64,000 nucleotides of DNA from QHXN01 sp032162705. GTDB lineage: Bacteria > Acidobacteriota > Blastocatellia > Pyrinomonadales > Pyrinomonadaceae. The number at the start of each line of letters is the position of its first letter. The first letter of the stretch is position 1. The stretch is taken from positions 8,874 to 72,873 of the forward strand of contig JAVRON010000124.1 of assembly GCA_032162705.1 (NCBI GenBank), read 5' to 3'. Made by a program: the position numbers and the translations under genes. The notes under the pieces are model-generated. The model ran no database searches and was not told the origin of the DNA. It saw only the letters and a program-made list of their open reading frames with translations. Positions 18,361 to 27,589 of the stretch are shown in pieces.

Positions 18361-20769
18361 ATGCCTCTGGGTGTGCGCTCGGCCAGCCTGGCCGAAGTTC
18401 TGGACAGACGGACGCGGGAGGGCGCGGAGGAGTTGACCGAGCGCCTCGGCGGCGGAGACCTACGCTGCTACGCGTGCGGCCATCGCTGTCTGATCCGCGA
18501 GGGCAAGCGCGGCATCTGCAAGGTTCGCTTCAACGAGCACGGTCGCCTGCTGGTGCCCTCAAACTACGTCGCCGCGCTCGCCTGCGACCCCACCGAAAAG
18601 AAGCCCTTCTTCCACCTCCTGCCCGGCTCCGACACGCTCACCTTCGGCATGCTCGGCTGCGACCTGCACTGCGCCTACTGCTTCACCGGTGATACGGTCG
18701 TTGTTACTGACCGCGGCCCGATGCTATTCACCGAAGTTTTTAATCTGGCGCGGCGCGTCGAGCAGCGAACGGATGCGGAAGTTGCTTTCCCTGAGAACCT
18801 GAGGGCGGTGGCTGCTTCCGGGGCACTACGTCGCGTGCGCGCGGTCTTCAAACACACGTATCGCGGCAGGCTCGCGCTGATCCGACCCTACTATCTGCCC
18901 GCACTGCGCTGCACGCTCGATCATCGCGTCTATGCGACATCTGATGTCAACATTGCGCCCGCGCCAATGCAGGCGCAACACCTCACAACCAAGCATCTTC
19001 TGGCAATCCCGCGGCACTACGATTTCTCTTCGGCGCAGACGATTGACGTGGCGCAAGCGTTAAGCGGCCATCAGGTCACTTACCGTGTGCCGTGGAGACT
19101 GTCCGCTGCGTTGCGCGGAGAGATTGTGGCTGCCACGGGGCGCGGCGAAACGTCCCGCGAGATTGGGATGCGTCTGGGCAAAGACCCCTCTTACGTCCGG
19201 CACATGCGGAGCAAGATGGCGCGCGGGCGCGCTCAGGATGAGTACACCGGCAGTGCGCTTATCGAAAACGCGACAGTGCGATTCCCGAATGAGCACCGGC
19301 CAGGCATTCCGCTTTCGCTCCCGCTCAATGAAGACGTGGCCCGGCTGCTCGGCTTTTATTGCGCGGAAGGCTCAGTGTGCAGCGATAAGACACGCCCGAA
19401 CAGTCACGTGCTCAACTTCAGCTTCGCGCATGCGGAGACGGCGCTCGTCGAGGAAGTGAGCTGCCTGCTTGAAAAATGGCTGCGGGTGAAAGCGGCACAG
19501 GTGCGCCGCACGACCACGCTTGCCGTGACGGTCAACAAGTCGTCCGCGGCGCTTCTTTTCCAGATGCTGGCGGGCAGGCGATCCGGCGAGAAGCGTGTGC
19601 CGCAAATGTTGTTCGACGCGCACCGCCCCGTTGTGCAGGCATTCCTCGACGCTTGCGTGACTGGCGACGGACACCGATACCCGAACGGCAAGATCAGCGT
19701 GACGACGATCTCCCGGCAACTGGCTTACGGCATCGCATGGCTGGCGCTGAAACTGGGGCATCTGCCTTCCATCTATGATACGGCGGTGGCGGAAGAAGGG
19801 CGCATTCAAAATCGTCAGGTCAAACGCGCGCCTCATCAATACACCGTCGTGTGGTATGAGCGCAGTCCGCTGGTGCGGAGGGTAAGAGAGACGGAAGATT
19901 TTTATCTCGTTCCCTTGCGTGAAGTGTCTGTCGTTGATTACGACGGCGATGTATACAACATGGAAGTAGAAGAAGAGCACAACTACCTGGCCGGCTTCTT
20001 CCTTGTCTCAAACTGTCAAAATTGGTTGACCTCGCAGGCGTTGCGAGACGATGCGGCGGGCACGGCTCCGCGCGCGATTTCGTCGGACGGGCTGGTCGAG
20101 GCGGCGCGCGAGTGCGGGGCGCGCGTGGTAGGGTCGAGTTATAACGAGCCGCTGATTACCGCCGAGTGGGCGGTTGAAGTTTTTCAGAAGGCGAAGCCCG
20201 AAGGCTTCAGGACGGCGTTCATCTCGAACGGGAACGCGACGCCGCAGGTTCTGGATTATCTACGGCCCTGGACAGACTGTTACAAGATCGACCTGAAGAC
20301 GATGAGCGACCGCGGCTACCGCGCGTTGGGCGGGGTCTTGGAGAACATCCTTGAGACCGTCCGGATGGTTCACGAGCGCGGCTTCTGGGAAGAGATCGTG
20401 ACGCTCGTCGTGCCGGGCTTCAACGACTCGGAAGATGAGCTGCGCGCGGCGGCTGAGTTCATCGCCTCGGTCTCGCCCGACATCCCCTGGCACGTGACGG
20501 CGTTCCATCAGGACTACCGGATGACCGAGAACGCAAACACGACAGCCGAACAGTTGGTGCGCGCCTGTGAGATAGGACGCGAGGTGGGACTGCGTTTCGT
20601 CTACGCGGGAAACCTGCCCGGACGCGTCGGGCGTTGGGAGAACACATACTGCCCCGCGTGCGACTATCTTCTCGTCGCACGCCACGGCTACCTTATACGC
20701 AAGATGCGTCTCGGCGCAGACGGCCTCTGTCCCGCGTGTGGCGAAAAAATTCCGGGCGTCTGGGCGTGA
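18361..20769 (+). CDS. amrS: AmrS-type radical SAM protein interrupted by an intein
   Basis: The 802-residue precursor starts at ATG 18361 after GGAGG. The host protein is the AmmeMemoRadiSam-system radical SAM enzyme, related to pyruvate formate-lyase activases. It shows an N-terminal CYACGHRC...GIC cysteine cluster, the cluster motif starting GCDLHCAY, then QNW, SYNEPLITAEW, CYKIDLKTM, TAFHQDYRM and a C-terminal CPAC...CPACGEKIPG. Between Tyr106 and Cys552 sits a 445-residue intein (18679-20013). The third cluster cysteine is the residue right after the intein, so CxxxCxxC exists only after splicing, which leaves 357 residues, normal for the family. The reaction is not established. AmrA/AmrB partners are not in the window. 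Confidence 0.93.
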   Translation: MPLGVRSASLAEVLDRRTREGAEELTERLGGGDLRCYACGHRCLIREGKRGICKVRFNEHGRLLVPSNYVAALACDPTEKKPFFHLLPGSDTLTFGMLGCDLHCAYCFTGDTVVVTDRGPMLFTEVFNLARRVEQRTDAEVAFPENLRAVAASGALRRVRAVFKHTYRGRLALIRPYYLPALRCTLDHRVYATSDVNIAPAPMQAQHLTTKHLLAIPRHYDFSSAQTIDVAQALSGHQVTYRVPWRLSAALRGEIVAATGRGETSREIGMRLGKDPSYVRHMRSKMARGRAQDEYTGSALIENATVRFPNEHRPGIPLSLPLNEDVARLLGFYCAEGSVCSDKTRPNSHVLNFSFAHAETALVEEVSCLLEKWLRVKAAQVRRTTTLAVTVNKSSAALLFQMLAGRRSGEKRVPQMLFDAHRPVVQAFLDACVTGDGHRYPNGKISVTTISRQLAYGIAWLALKLGHLPSIYDTAVAEEGRIQNRQVKRAPHQYTVVWYERSPLVRRVRETEDFYLVPLREVSVVDYDGDVYNMEVEEEHNYLAGFFLVSNCQNWLTSQALRDDAAGTAPRAISSDGLVEAARECGARVVGSSYNEPLITAEWAVEVFQKAKPEGFRTAFISNGNATPQVLDYLRPWTDCYKIDLKTMSDRGYRALGGVLENILETVRMVHERGFWEEIVTLVVPGFNDSEDELRAAAEFIASVSPDIPWHVTAFHQDYRMTENANTTAEQLVRACEIGREVGLRFVYAGNLPGRVGRWENTYCPACDYLLVARHGYLIRKMRLGADGLCPACGEKIPGVWA
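18679..20013 (+). other. Intein with LAGLIDADG homing endonuclease
   Basis: The 445-residue intervening protein begins with Cys (CFTGDTVVVTD, block A) and has a block B motif CTLDHRVYA with the TxxH pair. Two dodecapeptide endonuclease motifs are LLGFYCAEGSV and LDACVTGDGHR. The end is block F/G, VYNMEVEEEHNYLAG...VSN, followed by extein Cys. The C-terminal Asn is present, but the usual penultimate His is Ser. It looks intact and able to splice and home. GC content and codon use are slightly more relaxed than in the exteins. Confidence 0.93.
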
Positions 20770-20770
20770 G

Positions 20771-20847
20771 AAGCAGGGATGGGGGATAAAGTGAAGACAG
20801 TCTTCGCTTCATCCCTCATCCCTTTTCCTTCATCCCTATCTCTATCA
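20771..20847. repeat. Inverted repeat, gggatga type
   Basis: gcagggatgggggataa units and an inner gtgaagac/gtcttcgc hairpin are followed by inverted catccct units to 20847. It separates the convergent radical SAM and DUF4440 genes and could terminate both. Confidence 0.65.
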
Positions 20848-21822
20848 CATGGCGTTGCCCTTCGCGGCGTAACTGCCTTGATGGAAGGCCGCCTTCCACT
20901 GGCTGGCGCGATTTGTCCAGATCGTGCTGTGGTACATCTCGGTCATGTGCCCCTTCACATCGGGGCCCTTGACCTTGTAGGTCACGAGCGTGGCGTCAGA
21001 GTCGAGCTTCGTCTCTTTGAAGTCCGAGAGCACGTACTTCGAGGCGTCGAACTCCGTGATGCCCTTGGCCGAACCGGCCCTGTCCATAATGCCTTCCGGC
21101 TCGACTTCCATCGCGTCGGGCAAGAGGAAGTTAGTGAAAGCGTCGGCGTTCTTAGCCTTGATGGCATCCCAGACCGCCTTCTCCGCGTCGGTGGCGGTGG
21201 CCGGGGCGGCGGGCGAAGAGGCGGGCGAGGCCGACGCGTTGGCGTTCATGTTCGCGTGCGACGCGTTCGCGTTGGCCGCGGAAGCGTTGGCGTTGGCGTT
21301 GCCGCCCTGACCCGCCGGCATCTCCTTAGCCTCGGACTCCTGATGAAATACGGCGAGCCACTTGCCGCCACGACTGACCCATGCGGAAGCGTTGTGCGAC
21401 GGTTTGCCTGAGCTTGGCTTCCCGCCGAAAGTGCTCTTCTCAGTCGAGGTGTAGATGAGGATGGCGAGGTCTGCATCCACCTTAATGAAGCGGATGTCGG
21501 AGAAGGTGTATTCGGTCAGGTCGTACTTCTTGATGCTGTCAAGCGTCTGCGCTTTGGTCTCGACGCCTCTCTCCGAGACGATGACGAAGTCGTCGGCCAG
21601 ATTGGCGGCGAAGGCGTCCCAGTTCTTCGCCTTTATCGCATCCCAGATTTGCCGCTCCTTGGCCTCGATGTCGGCCTGGCTGACGCCTTGCGGCGTTGGG
21701 GCGGGCGTCGCCGAGACGTTTGAGTTCGCCGTGGCGTTGGCGTTCTCGTTAGTGTTGGTCGTAGTGGTTGCGCAGGCGGACGCCGCAATAAGCAGCGCGG
21801 CCAGCACGATGACTTTCTTCAT
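20845..21822 (-). CDS. Lipoprotein with two DUF4440 (SnoaL-like) domains
   Basis: ATG 21822, with GGAG eight bases upstream, gives a 325-residue exported protein. The signal peptide ends in a lipobox (AASAC). A Thr/Asn/Ala stretch leads to the first NTF2-like domain (about residues 48-165: ERQIWDAIKAKNWDAFAANLADDFVIVSERG). After an Asn-Ala-Ser linker (about 172-205) comes a second copy (EKAVWDAIKAKNADAFTNFLLPDAMEVEPEG). Each domain ends in a KW.A.FHQ motif. The internal duplication is clear. DUF4440 folds bind small ligands or catalyse minor reactions; the role here is unknown. Confidence 0.85.
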   Translation of the reverse strand: MKKVIVLAALLIAASACATTTTNTNENANATANSNVSATPAPTPQGVSQADIEAKERQIWDAIKAKNWDAFAANLADDFVIVSERGVETKAQTLDSIKKYDLTEYTFSDIRFIKVDADLAILIYTSTEKSTFGGKPSSGKPSHNASAWVSRGGKWLAVFHQESEAKEMPAGQGGNANANASAANANASHANMNANASASPASSPAAPATATDAEKAVWDAIKAKNADAFTNFLLPDAMEVEPEGIMDRAGSAKGITEFDASKYVLSDFKETKLDSDATLVTYKVKGPDVKGHMTEMYHSTIWTNRASQWKAAFHQGSYAAKGNAM

Positions 21823-21893
21823 GGGAAGCAACTCCGGGGAAAGACTGGTAGAGCGTCTGGCTTCTTACGCCAAATGCGGCGAAGAGTCAAGGG

Positions 21894-22043
21894 AGGGCAG
21901 CAGTGTGAGGGATGAGGGATGAATCAGAAATGATGAATGCGGAGTGATGAATGATGAATAAGAAGCAAGCTGTCTCTTATTCATCATTCATCACTCCGCA
22001 TTCATCGTTCAGCACTTCTTTCATCCCTCACACTGCTGCCCTC
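21894..22043. repeat. Large inverted repeat, gggatga plus tgatgaa heptamers
   Basis: Arms of about 68 bases (21894-21962 and about 21975-22043) are nearly perfect inverses. They start agggcagcagtgtgagggat and continue into tgatgaa units. The right arm encodes the last residues and stop codon of the glycosyltransferase gene ending at 22002. Confidence 0.88.
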
Positions 22044-22775
22044 ATCTCTCTCTTCGGCGGCGCGCTTGCGCGGGAAGCGTAGACGCCAGGGCATGACGAC
22101 CGACTCAAGGATGACCTTGCGTGACATCTTCGACTGCCCCTCGCGCCGGTCGGTGAAGATGATGGGTACTTCGGCGACGTTAAGCCCCTCGCGGTGCGCG
22201 TGATAGACGGCCTCGACGAGAAAGGCGTAGCCTTCCGCCGCGATGCGCCCTTCGAGCAGGCGGTTAAGGGCCCTCTGCGTGTAGCAGCGGAAGCCGCTCG
22301 TCGTGTCGCGCACACGGAGTCCGGTGATGCGGCAGACGTAGCTGTTGGCGAAGCGGCTGAGCGCGCGGCGTCTGAGCGGCCAGTTCGCCACACCGCCGCC
22401 CTCGCAGTAGCGCGAGCCGATGACCACGTCCGCACCATTGCGGCTCGCCTCGACGAGCGCGGGAATCCTGCGCGGGTCGTGCGAGAAGTCTGCGTCGAGC
22501 TGCACGAGTCGCGCGTACTCGCCTTCGATTGCTCTGCGATAACCGTCCAGAAGGCTGCGCCCGTAGCCGCGCGCGCCCTTTCGGCGCATGACGGAGAAGC
22601 GCGGGTTCACGCCGAACAATTCTTCGGCGTACGCGGCGGTTCCGTCCGGCGAGTTGTCATCGAGCAACATCACGTCCGCCAGGGGTGCGACTTCCAGAAG
22701 CTCCGCGACGAGCGCACGGACGTTCTCGCGCTCGTTGTAGGTCGGGACGACGATGAGCGTGTGGTCTGTGTTCAT
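22002..22775 (-). CDS. Polyprenol monophosphomannose synthase-like glycosyltransferase (GT2)
   Basis: This 257-residue GT-A enzyme has VVPTYNERENV at the N-terminus, the nucleotide-binding LLDDNSPDGT, and the metal-binding QLDADFSHDP. Later motifs are GSRYCEGGGVANWP and TSGFRCY. These are typical of dolichyl/polyprenyl-phosphate mannose synthases, which load sugar onto a lipid carrier at the membrane. No C-terminal membrane domain is present. The final 15 or so residues (DEGSSVRDERSAER) are encoded by an intergenic-type repeat, so the native end was probably replaced by the repeat. It lies 70 bases downstream of a GT39-like gene that could use its product. Confidence 0.9.
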   Translation of the reverse strand: MNTDHTLIVVPTYNERENVRALVAELLEVAPLADVMLLDDNSPDGTAAYAEELFGVNPRFSVMRRKGARGYGRSLLDGYRRAIEGEYARLVQLDADFSHDPRRIPALVEASRNGADVVIGSRYCEGGGVANWPLRRRALSRFANSYVCRITGLRVRDTTSGFRCYTQRALNRLLEGRIAAEGYAFLVEAVYHAHREGLNVAEVPIIFTDRREGQSKMSRKVILESVVMPWRLRFPRKRAAEERDEGSSVRDERSAER

Positions 22776-22851
22776 CTTCAAAAAGGGGGACGCCCGCAGC
22801 GGCTTCGTCCGGTCGGGCCGCCGGTCTCATTCCTTCACACGGTAGTCGGTC

Positions 22852-24630
22852 TCACTCCTTCATACGGTAGAGGTAGATCGAGCCGCCGAAAATCTTCTCG
22901 GGCGTACGTCGGCGATACTCCTCGAAGTAGTTGACGCGCTCGTCCTCTTTCATCTCGACCCCGTTGTCGAACTCGCCCGGCACGGTCGAGCCGTTCAAGA
23001 GGCTCGCGCCGATGGCGACGTATCGCGGCGTGTCCCGCTTCTCGCCCGACGGTACGAAGACATCCACCGCCTCGACGCCGTAGAGTTCGAGGACGGGCCA
23101 GTTCAAAAGCGCCGCCCCGGCCCGGACTTCACCGCGAGCGCGCAAGTATAGCGCGAGGTCGCGCACGTCGTCGCCCCACTCGACGTTCGAGTCCGACAGA
23201 TACCACCAGTGCGGCTGCGCGTACGCGAGCTGATTCATGTAGCTCATGTGATCCGGGTAGGCGCGCACGGCCTCGACTGCGACCCAGCAGAAGACGGCGG
23301 AAGTTACCGCCGCGACGAGCGCCAGACGACGCGCTCTCTGTCGCCGCAGCAGGTCGTCGAGGAAAGCGCCCGCGAGCATAAAGTAGAAAGGATAGGCCGG
23401 CAGGTAATAGCGCACGCCGATGTTGATCGTCGAGAGCATCAGCAGGAAAGTGAAGAACGCGAGCGGCAGGACGAGCACGAGCACGCGCCCCTCCCTCTTG
23501 CGCCTCAGACGTACGAGCGCCCACACGACTCCCGCGAGCGACAGCAGAAGAATCGGCAGCGGGGTCTTCAGAGCGAACGCAACGGGGAAGTAGTACCACC
23601 AGCCACGGCGTCTGTACTGCCCGAGCAGCCCCGCGTTGTGCCCAGACTTCGCGTGGCCGAGCTGCCACCCGATACCGGAGACGAAGTCCGCCGGGAAGAC
23701 GACCTGAAGCGCGTAGTAACCCGCTTCGAGCGGCGCGCGCAAAGCCCCTTCGCCCATGTTCATCGGCAAGACCGAACGCGCGAGCGCCTGGTCGAGCGGC
23801 TCGGGCGCGGCATGGTGAAAGAAGTATCCGGCGTTGACCGCGAAGACGGCGGCGAGCGCAAGCGCACACGCGTGCCCGGCGACCGACGCGCGCTTCAGAC
23901 CTCTGCGCGGCGCGAAGATGAAGAGCGCGGCGAACACTACGCAGAGCACGGGCCCCAGCGCGACCATCGAAAACTTCGTCACTGCTCCCAACCCCGCCGC
24001 AAGCCCTACGTACACGGCGCGAAGCGGCTCCGGCGCTTTCAGGTATTCGTAGAGCGCGAACGCGAAGAGCAGGAAGGCGAGCGCCGAAGGGATGTCCGTC
24101 TGTACGACGCGTCCGTGCGCGAGCACCGTCGGCTCCAAGCTATAGAGCGCCAACGCGAAGAGCGCCGCGCGCGCGCCCCACAGCCTCCGCGCGAAGATGA
24201 AGACGAGCGCGCCGAGCAGCAACGCGACGGCGATGAGCGGCACACGCGCCCAGAACGAGAGGCGCTCGAACTGCTCTGCGTTTCCATGCCAGAAGTCTGA
24301 AAACTTGTCGAGGAAATAACCGTAGTCGTGCGGCGCTGCGTCGATGGGCGGCGCGTGCGCGCCTGTCAGCAACAGCGGCGCGGCGGCAAGCGTCTTCGCG
24401 AAAGGCGGATGCTCCTGTACGGGGCGATAGTCGCCCGTCGTCAGGTGGTAGAAGCCCGCGGGTATCAAAACCCACTCGTCCACCGTGATGCTCTTACGAC
24501 CTATGACCGTGAGCATCTGCAAGGCCATCAGCGCGAGCAGCAGCACGCAGACGACAGCCGCATGCCGGCTCAGGAAGTCAGGCGCTGCCGCCCGCTCCGC
24601 CTCTCTCTTCTCTCCATCGAGTTTTATCAT
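22852..24630 (-). CDS. GT39/PMT-like membrane glycosyltransferase
   Basis: This 592-residue polytopic membrane protein has about 10-12 hydrophobic helices. The first periplasmic loop has TVDEWVLIPAGFYHLTTGDYRPVQEHPPFAK, with the acidic pair and EHPP motif characteristic of GT39 protein O-mannosyltransferases and ArnT-like enzymes. Further signatures are VVQTDIPSALAFLLFAFALYEY and a C-terminal soluble SDSNVEWGDDVRDL segment. Such enzymes transfer sugar from a polyprenyl phosphate to protein or lipid outside the membrane. The adjacent polyprenyl-phosphate sugar synthase supports this. Acceptor unknown. Confidence 0.87.
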   Translation of the reverse strand: MIKLDGEKREAERAAAPDFLSRHAAVVCVLLLALMALQMLTVIGRKSITVDEWVLIPAGFYHLTTGDYRPVQEHPPFAKTLAAAPLLLTGAHAPPIDAAPHDYGYFLDKFSDFWHGNAEQFERLSFWARVPLIAVALLLGALVFIFARRLWGARAALFALALYSLEPTVLAHGRVVQTDIPSALAFLLFAFALYEYLKAPEPLRAVYVGLAAGLGAVTKFSMVALGPVLCVVFAALFIFAPRRGLKRASVAGHACALALAAVFAVNAGYFFHHAAPEPLDQALARSVLPMNMGEGALRAPLEAGYYALQVVFPADFVSGIGWQLGHAKSGHNAGLLGQYRRRGWWYYFPVAFALKTPLPILLLSLAGVVWALVRLRRKREGRVLVLVLPLAFFTFLLMLSTINIGVRYYLPAYPFYFMLAGAFLDDLLRRQRARRLALVAAVTSAVFCWVAVEAVRAYPDHMSYMNQLAYAQPHWWYLSDSNVEWGDDVRDLALYLRARGEVRAGAALLNWPVLELYGVEAVDVFVPSGEKRDTPRYVAIGASLLNGSTVPGEFDNGVEMKEDERVNYFEEYRRRTPEKIFGGSIYLYRMKE

Positions 24631-24743
24631 GTATGGCTTCGGCGAGGCCGAACGGCTCTCAAAAGCGCGGTATTATGGATGATTAGCGACGTTTACGCCA
24701 CCCGCGGAGAACCGCAACCGCGAGCGATAGCGAACGGGTCTTT

Positions 24744-24824
24744 GAAGAAATGATGAATAGATGAATGATGAATATGACCGCGTGGCGATATTCATCGCTC
24801 ATCATTCATCATTCATCATTTCTT
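24744..24824. repeat. Inverted heptamer pair, tgatgaa type
   Basis: tgatgaa units at 24744-24776 face inverted ttcatca units at 24788-24824 across a 10-base loop. It precedes the M49 peptidase gene. The remaining gap from 24631 shows nothing further. Confidence 0.8.
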
Positions 24825-24883
24825 TGTGGCATACTTACTATAACCCCGGACAGCACACCAAAGAGTTTGACGGAGGCTCCGCA

Positions 24884-26980
24884 TTGAAATCAACAGCACG
24901 CACTCTTCTGTCGTTCTTACTCCTCGTCGGAATCATCTTTAGCTGCTCGACGCACGCGCAGACGCACGCGCAAGCGCGCGCCGGACGGAAGCCCGAGCGC
25001 ACGTCGCTCGTCGAGCGCGTCGGCTCGACCGGCATCCTTCAGCTTGAGGCAGAGAGCTTCCGCGGCCTCTCTCCGCGCCAGAAGATTCTGGCCTACTATC
25101 TTTCTCAAGCCTCCATCGCCGTCGATCCGATCATCTACGACCAGATGTCGCGCTTCGGACTCAGGCAGAAGCGCATACTCGAAGCCGTCGTCTCGCACCC
25201 GCGCGGCGTGCGCCCCGCCACACTTAAAAAGATCAACGACTACACGAAACTCTTCTGGGCGAACACGGGCAATCACAACGGCTATACGGCGCAAAAGTTT
25301 CTCCCCGAGTTCACCTACACAGAGCTTGAGCAGGCGGGCTTGCAGGCCGTCAAGAATGGTGAACTGCTGTTGACGCCCGACGAGTTCAGAAAAGAGTTGA
25401 GCGAGCTGCGGCCCGCGTTCTTCGACCCGAAGTTCGAGCCGATGTCCACGGCCAAGAGTCCCGAAGGCGGGCTAGACATCATTCAGGCCAGCGCAAACAA
25501 CTTCTACGGCCCCAATGTGACGCTCGCCGACCTCAAAAATTTTCAGGAGCGCTACCCCTTGAACGCGCGCGTCGTGAAGACGGCTGACGGCACACTCGTC
25601 GAGCAGGTCTATCGCGCGGGCACGCCCGACGGCACAGTTCCGCCCGGCCTCTACGCCGAATATCTCAACAAGGCCATCGGCTTTTTGCAGAAGGCTCGTC
25701 CTTACGCCGAACCCGGTCAGGCCGATGTGATCGACAAGCTCATACGCTTCTACCAGACGGGCGAGTACCGCGACTGGATCGCTGTCGGCGAGGCATGGGT
25801 GCAGAACCGCGTGACGGTTGATTTCTCGAACGGCTTCGTCGAAGTCTATCGCGACGCGCGCGGCGTCAAGGGCGCGATTCAAGGCTTCGTCACCATCACG
25901 GACGAGGCGCTCAATCACATCATGACCCGCATCGCAGACAACGCGCAGTATTTTGAAGACCGCGCGCCGTGGAAGGACGAGTATAAGAAGCAGGGCGTCA
26001 AGGCCCCCGTGGCGATGGCCGTCGAGCCTGTGGCCGAGAACGGCGACTTCGGCATCTCGACGGTCGGCGACAACCTTCCGAACGAGAACGAGATTCATGA
26101 GAAGTACGGTACGAAGAACTTCTTCTTTACCGGCTCGACCCGCGCCTTCGCGCGCGCCACGGGCACGACCGCGCTCGAAGAGTTCGCCTCTTCACCCGAA
26201 GAGATTCGCCTCGTGAAGGCGCACGGCGAAGAGGCCGAGAATCTTTTGACCGCGCTCCACGAAGTCATCGGCCACGGCTCGGGCAAGCTCAATCCACGTC
26301 TCACGCACGAGCCGCAGTTCTACCTGAAGGAGTATTACTCGACGCTCGAAGAGGCGCGCGCGGACTTGATGGCGCTGTGGAATATCTCCGACCCGAAGCT
26401 TCGTGAGTTGGGACTCGTCTCAAGTCCCGAAGTGATGAAGGCGATGTACTACTCTGCGGCGCGCGTCATGCTCACGCAGTTGCGCTCGACGACCGAAGGC
26501 GACCAGATCGAGGAAGACCACCAGCGCGACCGGCAGCTCATCGCCGCCTACATCATGGACAAGACGGGCGCGATTCGCGTCGTCGAGCGCGGGGGCAAGC
26601 ACTATGTCGAAGTCACGGACTTTGACAAGATGCGCGAAGGCGTCGGGATGCTTCTGGCCGAGCTGATGCGGATTAAGGCCGAGGGCGACTACGACGCCAT
26701 CAAGGCGCTCATAGACAAGTACGGCGTTCACTTCGACCCGAAGCTTCGCGATGAAGTCGTTGCCCGCTACAAGAAGCTCGGCCTGCCGACCTACTTCGCG
26801 GGCATCAATCCTGACCTCACGCCGACTACGGGCGCGGACGGGAAAGTCACGAGCGTCCGTATCTCATACCCGCGCGACTTCATGCGCCAGCGCCTCGCAT
26901 ACAGCGCCATGTACGAGCCGACGCTGCTCGCCGCGGGCAAAAGGTGGATGCCGCCGCCGCCACGTCCCAGGCCGCGTTGA
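24884..26980 (+). CDS. Peptidase family M49 (dipeptidyl-peptidase III-like), exported
   Basis: TTG 24884, eight bases after CGGAGG, starts a 698-residue protein with a signal peptide (TLLSFLLLVGIIFSCSTHAQ). The M49 zinc motif HEXXGH is HEVIGHGSGK at 459-464, and the third ligand lies in LEEARADL (489-494). Upstream motifs such as NGFVEVYRDARG and TVGDNLPNENEIHEKYGTKN are typical of bacterial DPP III homologs. It should remove dipeptides from peptides in the periplasm. Catalytic residues are intact. The frame continues upstream through a repeat to 24761, which is rejected as a start. Confidence 0.93.
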   Translation: MKSTARTLLSFLLLVGIIFSCSTHAQTHAQARAGRKPERTSLVERVGSTGILQLEAESFRGLSPRQKILAYYLSQASIAVDPIIYDQMSRFGLRQKRILEAVVSHPRGVRPATLKKINDYTKLFWANTGNHNGYTAQKFLPEFTYTELEQAGLQAVKNGELLLTPDEFRKELSELRPAFFDPKFEPMSTAKSPEGGLDIIQASANNFYGPNVTLADLKNFQERYPLNARVVKTADGTLVEQVYRAGTPDGTVPPGLYAEYLNKAIGFLQKARPYAEPGQADVIDKLIRFYQTGEYRDWIAVGEAWVQNRVTVDFSNGFVEVYRDARGVKGAIQGFVTITDEALNHIMTRIADNAQYFEDRAPWKDEYKKQGVKAPVAMAVEPVAENGDFGISTVGDNLPNENEIHEKYGTKNFFFTGSTRAFARATGTTALEEFASSPEEIRLVKAHGEEAENLLTALHEVIGHGSGKLNPRLTHEPQFYLKEYYSTLEEARADLMALWNISDPKLRELGLVSSPEVMKAMYYSAARVMLTQLRSTTEGDQIEEDHQRDRQLIAAYIMDKTGAIRVVERGGKHYVEVTDFDKMREGVGMLLAELMRIKAEGDYDAIKALIDKYGVHFDPKLRDEVVARYKKLGLPTYFAGINPDLTPTTGADGKVTSVRISYPRDFMRQRLAYSAMYEPTLLAAGKRWMPPPPRPRPR

Positions 26981-27006
26981 CGTGCCCGAGTGGCTGACGA
27001 GCGATA

Positions 27007-27052
27007 ACGACAGAGGGCGCTGACTCCGAAAAGAGTCAGCGCCCTCTGTCGT
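27007..27052. terminator. Bidirectional terminator
   Basis: A perfect 20-base-pair stem (27007-27026 with 27033-27052) with loop cgaaaa lies between the convergent M49 and ferredoxin genes. T-rich sequence follows on the plus strand. Confidence 0.92.
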
Positions 27053-27078
27053 TTCACTCGAACTGCTTCGAGTCTCGT

Positions 27079-27414
27079 TTAATCTTCGGCGGGACGCGGC
27101 CCCGCGTCGAGTCCGCGCACGCTCACCTGATTGATGACGCGCACCTTGAGGTCATCTTCGACGCGCACCTGGCACGACAGACGGACGTTCTCGGCGAGAC
27201 CCGTCTCCGCCGCCAGACGGTTGCGCTCAGGCTCCTGCATCTCGCCGGGGTCGCCTTCGAGCACCTCGACGCGGCAGGTCGTACACTTCGCGTTACCGCC
27301 GCAGCGATGCAGTATGTCTATGCCCGCGTCTTCGATTGCGAGCACGAGCTTTCGGCCCGCCTCCGCGGCGAACTCACGCGTCTCCGTGGCGGTCTCCGCT
27401 TTAATCTTCGGCAT
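27079..27414 (-). CDS. 2Fe-2S ferredoxin
   Basis: This 111-residue plant/adrenodoxin-type ferredoxin carries cluster ligands Cys38, Cys44, Cys47 (CGGNAKCTTC) and Cys81 (LSCQ). It is cytoplasmic and an electron carrier. As the last gene of the SufR-Mrp-IscA-ferredoxin cluster on this strand, it may supply electrons for Fe-S assembly or use its product. The 175-base gap to the IscA-type gene holds nothing recognised. Confidence 0.92.
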   Translation of the reverse strand: MPKIKAETATETREFAAEAGRKLVLAIEDAGIDILHRCGGNAKCTTCRVEVLEGDPGEMQEPERNRLAAETGLAENVRLSCQVRVEDDLKVRVINQVSVRGLDAGPRPAED

Positions 27415-27589
27415 GTCTTCAATGGCTCCTCGTGTTGGAAGGCCGGGACGGCAAAAACCCGGACGAACTACGGACGGAAAAGAACGGTCACAACGCGCTC
27501 GTGGGGACGGCGGTGTGCCGGTAGTCTTTACAACTACTCGACAAGCCTTCCCCCGCTCGCGCGCCGTACCTCTTGTTTGCTTCCGGCGA

